A program made the position numbers and the translations under genes. A DNA stretch of 64,000 nt from Geobacter sp. DSM 9736 (GTDB taxonomy: Bacteria; Desulfobacterota; Desulfuromonadia; Geobacterales; Geobacteraceae), in assembly GCF_900187405.1 (NCBI RefSeq), contig NZ_LT896716.1, forward strand, positions 3,782,753 through 3,846,752, read 5' to 3'. Numbering within the stretch: position 1 is the first letter of the stretch; each line of letters begins with the position of its first letter. The notes under the pieces are model-generated. The model was not told the origin of the DNA. It made no database searches and saw nothing but the letters and a program-made list of their open reading frames with translations. Positions 35,023 to 43,436 of the stretch are shown piece by piece.

Positions 35023-35118
35023 GCATCCTGTACAAGATGCAATAATGCCATTGTAGGCATCCTATTTAAGCTGCCGAAAAGCATCCTATATTAGATCTCA
35101 GTATCTTAAATAGGATGC
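35023..35118 (+). promoter_or_regulatory. Array of four GCATCCT operator-like sites before the DUF6236 gene
   Basis: GCATCCT occurs at 35023, 35057 and 35081 and inverted (AGGATGC) at 35112-35118. The copies at 35057-35070 (GCATCCTATTTAAG) and 35105-35118 (CTTAAATAGGATGC) form a perfect 14-bp inverted repeat. The first copy also forms a small dyad, GCATCctgtacaaGATGC. The array ends 50 bp before the start at 35169. It looks like the binding region of a repressor of the downstream accessory genes. Confidence 0.5.
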
Positions 35119-35168
35119 TTTAACTGGTCAATAAGTAGTTGAACAAGAAAACACAGGAAGGACGACGT

Positions 35169-36176
35169 ATGAAATCTTGTGCAATATACTACCCTTACAT
35201 CGAGGTGCCACGAAACAGTTGGTTTACGAGGGTTTTGCTATACTGGGATGAAGTGGGTGCGATTGTGCCGTCGGAATATATTTACGACCCGCAGCAGCTC
35301 GGAACATACATGCGTGAACTGGTTAAGGAACAGCTTGTCACGCAACTTGTCCCCGGAATGTACCTGTATAATTTACGGAATTTCGCCACTTCTTTCATTC
35401 AACATCTCGACAAAGTTTACCGACGACATCCCTTTCAGTACAGGATTCCCTGGGTGAAGGTCCACATGGAAAAATTAAGAGAAGTTGGTGACATGCTAGT
35501 TGAAAGGGATTTAGCGAGAGAAAATCCTGATGATTCAGGTGTGTGGTACGAGGTTGAACCTAGAACAGCAAATCTCTTTATGGCGTACCTAGCCGCAGTT
35601 TTAGGACAATTGGTCAGCGGAGATCGCTATTATCCGATCACAGAAAACGAGAGACTGCTTAATCCTTTCATTCCCCACGGTACGTTTAAGAAAGAAGCCA
35701 ACGTCGCTCGTAAAGTCATTCTGGAGGGAGTACTGCCATCGCCAACGAGCGCAATTCAGCCTGGGCGGCTAGCTGAATTTAAGGCTAAGTATGGTCGTGA
35801 ACTTAAAGCATTTCGACGAGAAATAGAAAAACAAGTCTCGGAAATCGCAACGATAGAAAATGAAGATGCTCGTATTTACCGACTCGATCACACTAAAGGT
35901 GATTTGCAAGAGATGGTAGAAGAGATTTCCTCCAGAATGACAGAAGAAAAGAAATGGCCAACTGTTACCTTCGGTGATTTTTGTGCAATAGCTGGATCGG
36001 CGGTGAGTGGCTATAAAGCTATCCTAGATAAAGATCTGGCTTTCGGTCTTGTGGCTGCTGGGTTTGGGCTTGCTCCGGCCGTATTCAATGCGTTTAAAGG
36101 ATCAAGTGTAACATTGGAAGATAAACCTTTGGCCTATGCTGCAATCGCTAGGCGGCAATTTGCAACGAAGTCTTGA
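35169..36176 (+). CDS. DUF6236-family protein of unknown function
   Basis: A 335-residue cytoplasmic protein. Start 35169 (MKSCAIYYPYIEVPRNSWFT) is preferred because AGGAAGG precedes it at proper distance. The opening YYPYIEVP-x-WFTRVLLYWDEVGAIVP is the hallmark of the DUF6236 family. A long charged helical part (about 200-270) follows, and a hydrophobic stretch near the C-terminus (DLAFGLVAAGFGLAPAVFNA, about 290-310) could contact membrane. Base composition is more AT-rich than the flanks, suggesting transfer. Its neighbours (HEPN/MNT upstream, DUF4062 protein downstream) point to an accessory, perhaps defensive, role; this is inference. Confidence 0.75.
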   Translation: MKSCAIYYPYIEVPRNSWFTRVLLYWDEVGAIVPSEYIYDPQQLGTYMRELVKEQLVTQLVPGMYLYNLRNFATSFIQHLDKVYRRHPFQYRIPWVKVHMEKLREVGDMLVERDLARENPDDSGVWYEVEPRTANLFMAYLAAVLGQLVSGDRYYPITENERLLNPFIPHGTFKKEANVARKVILEGVLPSPTSAIQPGRLAEFKAKYGRELKAFRREIEKQVSEIATIENEDARIYRLDHTKGDLQEMVEEISSRMTEEKKWPTVTFGDFCAIAGSAVSGYKAILDKDLAFGLVAAGFGLAPAVFNAFKGSSVTLEDKPLAYAAIARRQFATKS

Positions 36177-36286
36177 GAGTAAGTGAGTCGCGCCCCGACG
36201 AATATGTTCAACCAGCGCCACGACTGGACAAGCGCCGGTCAGGCTTGTGACGTTGATGAGAAGAGAAAAAAAGGAAAAAAGGACAT

Positions 36287-36346
36287 ATGCTAATTGTTGA
36301 TGAGTTTTCATTCAATTTTCAAGTTTCGGTACTCAGTCATGTTTAG
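36287..36346 (+). CDS. Possible 19-residue leader peptide overlapping the DUF4062 gene
   Basis: ATG 36287, preceded by AAGGAAAAAAGGACAT, opens the frame MLIVDEFSFNFQVSVLSHV and stops at TAG 36344-36346. The stop overlaps the preferred ATG (36339) of the next gene by 8 bp. That ATG has no ribosome site of its own, so the frame could serve translational coupling. It may equally be chance. Confidence 0.3.
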   Translation: MLIVDEFSFNFQVSVLSHV

Positions 36347-38831
36347 CACTCGTAAGATCATCCGAGCATTTCTGGCCTCTCCTGGCGACCTCCAAGAAGA
36401 GAGAAAAGCCATTCGAGAAGTTGTTGACGAATTCAACGAGTCTTGGGCGAATGAGCTTGGTTATCAAGTCGAACTGGTTGGTTGGGAAGAGACAGTTGCG
36501 GGATTCGGTCGCCCGCAGCATCTAATAAATCAAGATCTCGATCGGTGCGATTTATTTCTTGGAATGATCTGGAAAAGGTGGGGTACCCAGCCAGACCACG
36601 GCGGCGCATTCTCCTCTGGGTTCCATGAGGAATTCGAACGATCGGTGGCAAGGCGCGAGAAGACCGGGAGTCCAGAAATATCGCTCTTTTTCAAGCAGAT
36701 CCCAGACGAGTTCATGGTGGATCCAGGTCCTGACCTGAAGAAAGTAGTGGATTTTAGAGAAAAGATCATCGCTGGAAAGAAGATTCTATTCCAGAACTTT
36801 TTGACGGTACGTGATATGGAAATACTTGCCAGGAAATGCGTCACCACGTATGTGAATCGCATCAGGGCCGAACATGAATCATCCGAGCCAGACGAGCTGC
36901 GTGCGAAAAGTCCTTTGTCAGATACTGGGGAGGTAAGGGAGGGTTACAAAGGGCGCGAATCGTCGCCGCTGTCTGTTGAAGGCTTTGAATTTCTTGAGGG
37001 ACTTGTTGAAAGGTTAAAGCAGCCAGATTCTTTGGATTCGCTCAGTGCAAATGATATTGCGCGGTTTAGATTGCTGGCAAACTCAGTATCAAAACCGGGC
37101 AACGAGGTGATGAATCTAGGAGTCCATGATATTAATATCCTCTTTGCTGCACAAATCGAAGGAACGAAATTGGGTGAGAGAGAGACACGCTGCTTGGCTC
37201 GTTTGGGCTTTGAACATCTTGCTAACGAGAATGTACCCATGTGGTGCTGGTATTCTGCCCTAGCGGATTCAACGCTCAATCCCGCCATCGTCTCATCGTT
37301 TGTAGGAGCCAACGAGAACGAGCAGGTTGGAGCAATCACAGTTTTGAGCGTATTAGAACTTGATCTTTCGACGGATGACGACACGGTCAAAAGAGATTGG
37401 ATTATAGATGCCTGGTTCTCAGATAATGCATCGGCCAAAGTGCGGACAGCAGGGTTAGGATATCTTGCCAAATGCGGCACTGCGGGTGATCTGGTAATCG
37501 CGAAAAAGGAATACGATCGTAGCGACTATGGTACATCTCGTAACGCACTTGAGTGCATGGTTGCGATACTGCTTCGAACTGGGCAGACGAAGGCGGCTCA
37601 AAAGCTGGTCCTTGAATCACAGTTCGAAGCACTCAATGACAATCTGCTGAGGTCTGTGCTAGTGGATTTCGATGGAGTAGAAACTTCAGCTCTACTTCTT
37701 GGTCTTGAACATCGCAGCCCAAAGGTTCGACTGAGCGTAATGGAGGCGCTGCATGGCCGGGGTGCGCTGGATATTAGTATGGCGGAGCGACTATCTGGGG
37801 ATAGTGATGCTCTGGTGCGCAGGAAGGCAGTCGCGGTACTTTTGAATCTTGGCAAGCCTCTAACTGTGGAGGGAGTTAAGAAGATCCTCGTCCAGACACA
37901 AAAGCAACCTAGGCCTGGTCTTTTAGGGTTAGGCATTGTGACAGACACAGACAAGAGGGGAGAGAAGCTTTTCCAGCAATATCAGTTGGATGTATTGAAG
38001 AGACATTCTGAGGCGGAGTTGGAGAAGATTGTCGGCGCGTGCCTAATGTATGATGACGCTGCGTACTTCGCTCTTGCTGAGAGGTATTTCAGAAACCGTG
38101 CCGCTGAGCTTCGTCGCGACGTGGACGACAAGTTCAGTACATATTTCGAAAAGCAAATGCAACGGACGGAGTCTGCTTTTGGTGATAGTTCCGCCAGTAA
38201 GGATCTTGTCAAGAAGACGAGAGACTTGGAAGATTTTTTACGTAAAGAGCTCACAAGGCGAGGGTTGAATGTTCTGTGTGCGGCCCAAAAGCCAGAGGAT
38301 TTGCAGAGGATTAGAGCTAACCTCCGAGACGGCTATGCAGGAACGTCAAAGCTTGATGCAGAGTATTTGGGGAAGCATGGGGAGTGGACTGATATACCCA
38401 TGCTTGCAAACGCCGAGGGGCCAAAGATCGGTACAACACTGTTAACGATGTCGAGTGATGAGGAGTTTCAACTTGAAGTCGCGAGGGCCATAACTTCAAT
38501 CGGGAAGGGACACTCGATCTCAGATCTTCTTTCTCTTGAGATGCCAGCGGCTATTTTGAAGAAAACCATTGGACTATGTTCTGAATCACGGTTCTCGCAA
38601 ATATCGCGAGATGCCTTGCTCTCCCTGTTCAACAACGAGTCAGATGGGGTCCGTAAAGCCGCGGCTGTAATGGCTGTCCGGGCGTTCCCGGCTAAGCGAA
38701 TCAAGTCAATTCTTCGTGAATACGTCGGCAGCGAAAAGTATCGTTACTACAACATCATCCATTGGCTGGACCTTGGGGCGTCGATGCGTCGGGATGACGC
38801 CAGAAAGGTTGCGCGGTCGGCCTGCAGCTAG
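36339..38831 (+). CDS. DUF4062 protein with long HEAT-like helical C-terminus; candidate defence protein
   Basis: An 830-residue protein. ATG 36339 is chosen because DUF4062 domains begin at this point (MFSTRKIIRAFLASPGDLQE); an in-frame ATG at 36300 is the alternative. Residues about 5-190 match DUF4062 (SPGDLQEERKAIREVVDEFN; CDLFLGMIWKRWGTQ; FHEEFERSVARR), a domain often found before STAND NTPases and probably TIR-like in fold. No Walker A motif follows. Instead the rest (about 210-830) is helical with repeated HEAT-like units, for example HRSPKVRLSVMEALHGRGAL and SDALVRRKAVAVLLNLGKPL. Lower GC than the flanks. An antiphage or self/non-self sensing function is inferred from domain and context only. 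Confidence 0.72.
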   Translation: MFSTRKIIRAFLASPGDLQEERKAIREVVDEFNESWANELGYQVELVGWEETVAGFGRPQHLINQDLDRCDLFLGMIWKRWGTQPDHGGAFSSGFHEEFERSVARREKTGSPEISLFFKQIPDEFMVDPGPDLKKVVDFREKIIAGKKILFQNFLTVRDMEILARKCVTTYVNRIRAEHESSEPDELRAKSPLSDTGEVREGYKGRESSPLSVEGFEFLEGLVERLKQPDSLDSLSANDIARFRLLANSVSKPGNEVMNLGVHDINILFAAQIEGTKLGERETRCLARLGFEHLANENVPMWCWYSALADSTLNPAIVSSFVGANENEQVGAITVLSVLELDLSTDDDTVKRDWIIDAWFSDNASAKVRTAGLGYLAKCGTAGDLVIAKKEYDRSDYGTSRNALECMVAILLRTGQTKAAQKLVLESQFEALNDNLLRSVLVDFDGVETSALLLGLEHRSPKVRLSVMEALHGRGALDISMAERLSGDSDALVRRKAVAVLLNLGKPLTVEGVKKILVQTQKQPRPGLLGLGIVTDTDKRGEKLFQQYQLDVLKRHSEAELEKIVGACLMYDDAAYFALAERYFRNRAAELRRDVDDKFSTYFEKQMQRTESAFGDSSASKDLVKKTRDLEDFLRKELTRRGLNVLCAAQKPEDLQRIRANLRDGYAGTSKLDAEYLGKHGEWTDIPMLANAEGPKIGTTLLTMSSDEEFQLEVARAITSIGKGHSISDLLSLEMPAAILKKTIGLCSESRFSQISRDALLSLFNNESDGVRKAAAVMAVRAFPAKRIKSILREYVGSEKYRYYNIIHWLDLGASMRRDDARKVARSACS

Positions 38832-39120
38832 CGAATCACTAGAGGAAAGATAAAGGGTCTATCCATTTTCCATTTATGAAGAAATGGGATTTACAACCAC
38901 GTAAAGAGGAAGGCGTATGGGGAAGGCGTATGGGGTCAGACCTACACAATTGACAAGGAACCAGTCTTAGATACCACACTGTGTGAATATCACTGCGCGG
39001 GTGGGCTAAGGGGACATAGTTAATAAGTTGAGTAGGGTAGAGTAAGGGCCGGGTCGGTAGTGACCAGGTCCCGACATCAGATCTGGCATCCTGTATCGCG
39101 TAATCTGAGTAGTTTTAGTG
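38832..39120. mobile_element. Gene-free stretch with possible transposon-end remnants
   Basis: No gene is visible. Two motifs, GGGGTCAGACCTACACAATT (near 38933) and AAGGGGACATAGTTAATAAG (near 39008), resemble sequences often found beside IS200-like/REP-associated transposases. GGAAGGCGTATGG occurs twice in tandem near 38910-38932. They may be scars of a lost element marking the right edge of the accessory region. Confidence 0.3.
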
Positions 39121-39130
39121 TTAAATGTGA

Positions 39131-39165
39131 AAAGGGAGCCTCTCGGCTCCCTCGGCTCCCTTTTT
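39131..39165. terminator. Bidirectional terminator downstream of the DEAD-box helicase gene
   Basis: AAAAGGGAGCC, loop, GGCTCCC and a second GGCTCCC, followed by TTTTTC. The A- and T-tracts on either side allow termination in both directions: the leftward helicase transcript (stop at 39188) and any rightward read-through. Confidence 0.7.
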
Positions 39166-39187
39166 CATGTAACGGGGTTTGAAGCAC

Positions 39188-40525
39188 CTACTCCTGCTTC
39201 TGCCCCCCATCCCCCTGCTTCTCCCCATTCCCCGCCGGCTTCCTCTTCCGCGGCCGCCGCCGCTTCTTCTTAACCTCACCCGCCGCTTCTCCCGGCTTTG
39301 CGTGGGGGCGGTCGTGGGTCTTGCCGTGGGTTTTCGCTTCGGGCTTCGGTTTAGGCTTCGGCCTTGCCGTCCGTTTGTAGTCGTGGACGAACATGTCGTC
39401 TTCAGCCCATTCGGTGGGGACCTTCTGTTTGCTGAATTCTTCAATTGCCTCGATGAAGAACGCGCCGTCCTCGTCAGCCAGGGAAATCGCCTTCCCTTCC
39501 GCGCCCGCCCGTGCTGTGCGGCCGATGCGGTGGACGTAGTCCTCCGGGTCCTGGGGGAGGTCGTAGTTGATGACGTGGGAGACCCCCTCGATGTGTAGGC
39601 CGCGGGATGCAACATCGGTGGCGATGAGGATCGGGAGCTTTCCTTCCTTGAACTGTTCCAGAATCCGCAGCCGCTTCTTCTGCTCGACGTCACCCGAGAT
39701 GATCCGGCAGGGGAAGTCGTTGGCGTTGAGCCGGTCGTGGAGGAACTCCCCTTCACGCTTCGTGTTGACGAATATCATCGTCCGCTCCATTCCTTCCTTC
39801 CGGAGCAGCCCCAGCAGCAGGGGAAACTTTTCCTTCCTCGCCACATGGTAGAGAACCTGGTCGACCCGCTCGGCGGTCATCTTTTCAGGCGTTACCGAGA
39901 CTTTTTCCGGCAGGTTCATGAACTCGTAGGCGAGCTCCATCACGCGCGTGTTCAGGGTTGCCGAAAACATCAGGTTCTGCCGTGCGTCGAAGGGGGGGAG
40001 GCGCCGCAGGATGAAGCGCAGGTCGGCGATGAATCCCATGTCGAACATCCGGTCCGCCTCGTCGATGACGAGCACTTCGATGTGCTTGAGGGTGTAGACC
40101 TTCTGCTTCAGGTAGTCGATGAGCCGCCCTGGAGTGCCGATGACCACGTCGGCCCCTTCCTTGAGGGCGTTTTTCTGCTTCATGTAGTCGACGCCGCCGT
40201 AGATCGCCTGGATGGTCAATCCGGCGTGCTTCCCCAGGAGCTGCGCGTCCTGCTCGATCTGCACGACAAGTTCCCGTGTCGGGGCGAGGATGAGCGCTCG
40301 CGGGCGTTTCGCTGGGTCCTGCTTTTCTTCCTTGAGAAGCTTTGCAAAGAGAGCTATCAGGAAAGCGGCTGTCTTCCCCGTGCCCGTCTGGGCCTGCCCC
40401 GCCACGTCGCGCCCCGCAAGAGCCAACGGCAGGGTCTGCTCCTGGATGGGTGTACAGTCGGTGAAAGCGGCATCGGTGATCCCGCGCATAACAGGTTCAG
40501 GCAGGGGGAACTCGGTAAACTTCAT
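39188..40525 (-). CDS. DEAD-box ATP-dependent RNA helicase (RhlE/RhlB type)
   Basis: A 445-residue superfamily-2 RNA helicase. Motifs: CTPIQEQTLPLALAGRD (Q motif), AQTGTGKTAAF (Walker A), PTRELVVQI (Ia), TPGRLIDYL (Ib), VIDEADRMFDMGF (DEAD), FSATLN (SAT), ATDVASRGLHIEGV and HRIGRTARAGAEG (V, VI). The C-terminal tail (about 385-445) is Lys/Arg/Pro-rich (KKKRRRPRKRKP) and should bind RNA. It remodels RNA in ribosome assembly or decay. Confidence 0.95.
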   Translation of the reverse strand: MKFTEFPLPEPVMRGITDAAFTDCTPIQEQTLPLALAGRDVAGQAQTGTGKTAAFLIALFAKLLKEEKQDPAKRPRALILAPTRELVVQIEQDAQLLGKHAGLTIQAIYGGVDYMKQKNALKEGADVVIGTPGRLIDYLKQKVYTLKHIEVLVIDEADRMFDMGFIADLRFILRRLPPFDARQNLMFSATLNTRVMELAYEFMNLPEKVSVTPEKMTAERVDQVLYHVARKEKFPLLLGLLRKEGMERTMIFVNTKREGEFLHDRLNANDFPCRIISGDVEQKKRLRILEQFKEGKLPILIATDVASRGLHIEGVSHVINYDLPQDPEDYVHRIGRTARAGAEGKAISLADEDGAFFIEAIEEFSKQKVPTEWAEDDMFVHDYKRTARPKPKPKPEAKTHGKTHDRPHAKPGEAAGEVKKKRRRPRKRKPAGNGEKQGDGGQKQE

Positions 40526-40685
40526 CTTTAAAATCCTTATCTTATGAATTTCAGCCCTACGGCTATACCATACCTGTTCCCAAATGGCAATCCCAGGCCC
40601 CCCGAATGGCTTCCACCGTAGATTTGCCTTCTCTCGTGCGGTCGGGCTGTGATATGGTTACGCCCAAAAAAACCGGACCTTTCAC

Positions 40686-41306
40686 GTGCAATCATTCATT
40701 CACATAGATTCACCATACTACCTCAAGACGGAAAACATTGATTCTCCTGCCGACTGGCGGGAGATATTCGGAAACGATAACCCGCTGGCGCTGGAGATAG
40801 GCTGCGGGATCGGCGATTTCATCGTGAAGACGGCCCAGGATCGCCCCGATATCAATTTTATCGCCATCGACTACTACAACAAGGGGTGCTTCAAGACCTG
40901 CCGCCGTATCGAGCGGCACGGGGTAACGAACGTGCGGGTCGTGCGGGTAGAGGCGCGCGAGTTCATTGCCGAAAAGCTCACAAGGGGGTCGCTGGCGGCG
41001 GTCTACATCAACTGCCCCGATCCGTGGCCCAAGAAGCGGCATCGGAAGCGCCGCCTCGTCAACCGGCAGTTCGTAGAGCTTCTGCGGGAGTACCTTGCTC
41101 CCGGAGGGGAGTTCAACTTCGCCACCGACTTTGCCGACTACGGGATAGATGTTGCGGGGATGCTGCCGGGGGTGGAGGGGATGGAGAACCGGCTGGCGCC
41201 GGACCTGTACCGGCATGAAGTTGATGGGTATCACCTTTCGAAGTACATGCTCAAGTTCCTTGCGGAGGGTCATAAGATATACTTCATGCAATATAGGAAA
41301 GCTTGA
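40686..41306 (+). CDS. trmB: tRNA (guanine-N7-)-methyltransferase TrmB
   Basis: A 206-residue SAM-dependent enzyme that makes m7G46 in tRNA. The SAM site is [17 protein letters not shown] (about 36-52); the signature [17 protein letters not shown] (about 109-125) is diagnostic of TrmB. The start is GTG 40686 with a weak ribosome site. An intergenic inverted-repeat element separates it from truD. Confidence 0.93.
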   Translation: MQSFIHIDSPYYLKTENIDSPADWREIFGNDNPLALEIGCGIGDFIVKTAQDRPDINFIAIDYYNKGCFKTCRRIERHGVTNVRVVRVEAREFIAEKLTRGSLAAVYINCPDPWPKKRHRKRRLVNRQFVELLREYLAPGGEFNFATDFADYGIDVAGMLPGVEGMENRLAPDLYRHEVDGYHLSKYMLKFLAEGHKIYFMQYRKA

Positions 41307-41351
41307 TCTCTGGTTAGGTCAGAACCGTAGCTCCTCAATGTTTCGTTTCCA

Positions 41352-41786
41352 GGGGCGTTGCCCCTGACCCCACTTACTTTCTTTATGCGGATAAAGAAAG
41401 TAAGCAAAGAAAGCCGCCCCTGACGCCTTGGCCGCTTTCAGCGGCTTCCCTCGCTCCGTCGGCAGCTCGCGCGGCGGCACAATTCGCGGCGCTCAGGGTG
41501 CTGCCTTTTCCGCGAGCTGCCTTACTCACTCGGCTGCGGCGAAGGGGGTTAAAGACGAAAAAGCTTTTAGGCCGCGCGCCGCGGCCTCCTCATTACATTC
41601 CGCCGAGTGAGGAAGGCGGGCGGGAAGGGGGAGGCTGCCCAGGAGCGAAGCGACTTTGCAGCATCCCCCGCCCGGCAGACGAAGGAGGGCATCCCGAAGG
41701 GACGGAATGTTTAGGGCGGATCTTTCTTTGCGTACTTTCTTTGGAGCCGAGCCAAAGAAAGTACGTGGGGTACGGGGCAAAGCCCC
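41352..41786. repeat. ~430-bp intergenic element with long imperfect inverted-repeat arms
   Basis: The left arm (41352-41420: GGGGCGTTGCCCCTGACCCC, ACTTACTTTCTTT, AAAGAAAGTAAGCAAAGAAA) is an inverted match of the right arm (41714-41786: TCTTTCTTTGCGTACTTTCTT, then AAAGAAAGTACGTGGGGTAC, GGGGCAAAGCCCC). Each arm is itself palindromic. The GC-rich interior has no convincing gene but contains further short palindromes (GCGCGCCGCGGC). The same arm sequence recurs in Geobacter-type genomes to my knowledge. It may be a non-autonomous mobile element or a structured RNA; frames crossing it upstream of truD are not real. Confidence 0.6.
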
Positions 41787-41853
41787 GAAGAGGACATGCG
41801 GCGCAAGGGCAGGCAAGTCGAAGTCGAGCCAGCGAAGGTTAAGAACAGCACAC

Positions 41854-43077
41854 ATGCGTGATTACATTACCTCCCATATCCCCGGCACCGGCGGCGCTAT
41901 CAAGGAGATCCCCGAGGATTTCGTCGTGACCGAGGTCCCTTCCTACCTTCCGTGCGGGGAGGGGGAGCATGTCTATGTCGAGATCGAGAAGCGGGGGCTT
42001 ACGACATTCGAGGCAATCCGTCGCCTGGGTGCCGCCATGCAGGTTTCGGAGCGGGAGATCGGGTATGCCGGGTTGAAGGATGCCCGCGGCGTTACCCGGC
42101 AGACAATTTCGGTGCCGCGGGTGGCTCCGCAGCGCTTGCTGGAGCTTGAACTTTCCGGGATGAAGGTGCTGTCGGCCAGGCCGCACCGAAACAAGCTCAA
42201 ACCCGGGCACCTTGTCGGAAACCACTTTGCCCTCCGCGTTCGAGGCGTTTCGGAAGGTGCTCTCGATAATGCAACACGGGTTCTGGAAATACTGAAAACG
42301 CGCGGCGTCCCCAACTACTTCGGTGTTCAGCGCTACGGCAGCCAGGGGAATTCCCATGTCGTCGGTCGTGCTCTTCTGCTGGGGGACTGGAAGGGGGCGG
42401 TGGACGCACTCATCGGAGAGCCGGAGGCTGTAAGGGACGAGCGCTGGAGAAGCGCCGTCGAGGCGTACCGTCGTGGAGATCTGGATGAGAGCCTGCGGCT
42501 TTTCCCTGGACACTGCCGCACTGAACGGGACCTCGTCCGGCGCCTCCTGGAGCGTCCGGAGCGTTTCGACCGGGCCATCAAGGCTCTCAACCCGCGGCTG
42601 AAGAGTCTGTTCCTCTCCGCATGGCAATCTTCGCTTTTCGACCGGCTTCTGGACCGGCGGCTCGACCGTTACGATCAGGTGTTGACGGGTGATCTGGCTT
42701 TTCGTCACGACAACGGCGCCTGTTTCCTCGTCGAGGATGAGGCGGTTGAGGCGCCGCGGGCACTGCGGCTGGAGATATCTCCCAGCGGCCCCATGTTTGG
42801 CTCGCGCATGTCGCACCCCTCCGGCTTTCCGCGTGAGCTGGAAGATGGTCTCCTGAAGGAGGAAGGGTTCGGTGACGATGCCTTTCTCAGAGAGGGGGGG
42901 AGCCATCTCCAGGGGGAACGGCGTCCGCTGCGCGTGCCCCTCGGGGAGCCGCAGGTGGAGGCGGAAGAGGACTCCATCCTGCTCCGTTTTTTTCTACCTC
43001 GTGGTGCTTACGCCACGTCGGTGCTTCGGGAGGTCATGAAGCCGGTGGAGGACTCGACAATTGCAGCAGCGGGATAA
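41854..43077 (+). CDS. truD: tRNA pseudouridine(13) synthase TruD
   Basis: A 407-residue enzyme that makes pseudouridine 13 in tRNA. Start 41854 (MRDYITSHIPGTGGAIKEIP) fits the family; the longer frame from 41656 reads through repeat sequence. IGYAGLKDARGVTRQTISV (about 69-87) contains the catalytic Asp, and IPEDFVVTEVP near the N-terminus and VPNYFGVQRYGSQGN (about 152-166) are TruD signatures. Confidence 0.93.
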   Translation: MRDYITSHIPGTGGAIKEIPEDFVVTEVPSYLPCGEGEHVYVEIEKRGLTTFEAIRRLGAAMQVSEREIGYAGLKDARGVTRQTISVPRVAPQRLLELELSGMKVLSARPHRNKLKPGHLVGNHFALRVRGVSEGALDNATRVLEILKTRGVPNYFGVQRYGSQGNSHVVGRALLLGDWKGAVDALIGEPEAVRDERWRSAVEAYRRGDLDESLRLFPGHCRTERDLVRRLLERPERFDRAIKALNPRLKSLFLSAWQSSLFDRLLDRRLDRYDQVLTGDLAFRHDNGACFLVEDEAVEAPRALRLEISPSGPMFGSRMSHPSGFPRELEDGLLKEEGFGDDAFLREGGSHLQGERRPLRVPLGEPQVEAEEDSILLRFFLPRGAYATSVLREVMKPVEDSTIAAAG

Positions 43078-43112
43078 TCATTTTATAGTCATCTGAATGA
43101 GGGAGAGACCCC

Positions 43113-43436
43113 ATGACGGAGAAACCCTTTCGCGAGATAAATATACTACGGCCAAAGCAGGGGTACATGCAGGAAGAAGTGAAGATAATCTTCCTCATTC
43201 TGATCGCCTGGGCCATGATGACCTTCGGGTTCAAGCTCCTGTTGAGCCTGGTGGCGGAGACGCCGGCGGGCGAGAGCCTTCTCACAAGGCTCACCTTCTT
43301 CAACCTCCCGTTCAACTTCTGGTTTACCGGTCAGTTTCTCCCCCTCTGGTTCATCATCCTCTGCATAATCTTCAACCTCTACATAGACCGCCTCAGCGAG
43401 CGCCACAGCCGCAGGAGAGACAGATCCCATGATTGA
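43113..43436 (+). CDS. DUF4212 small subunit of a sodium/solute symporter
   Basis: A 107-residue membrane protein with two transmembrane helices (VKIIFLILIAWAMMTFGFKL at about 22-42 and FLPLWFIILCIIFNLYID at about 76-93) joined by PFNFWFTGQF, typical of DUF4212. It overlaps the start of the large symporter gene by 8 bp, so translation is probably coupled. Such pairs form a two-component SSS transporter. Confidence 0.88.
   Translation: MTEKPFREINILRPKQGYMQEEVKIIFLILIAWAMMTFGFKLLLSLVAETPAGESLLTRLTFFNLPFNFWFTGQFLPLWFIILCIIFNLYIDRLSERHSRRRDRSHD

Noticed and set aside
41656-41853. N-terminal extension of truD through the inverted repeat
   Set aside because: The extension is repeat DNA rich in Arg and Pro codons, and the family start is at 41854.
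41839-42906. 355-codon minus-strand frame opposite truD
   Set aside because: TruD signatures on the plus strand explain the region.
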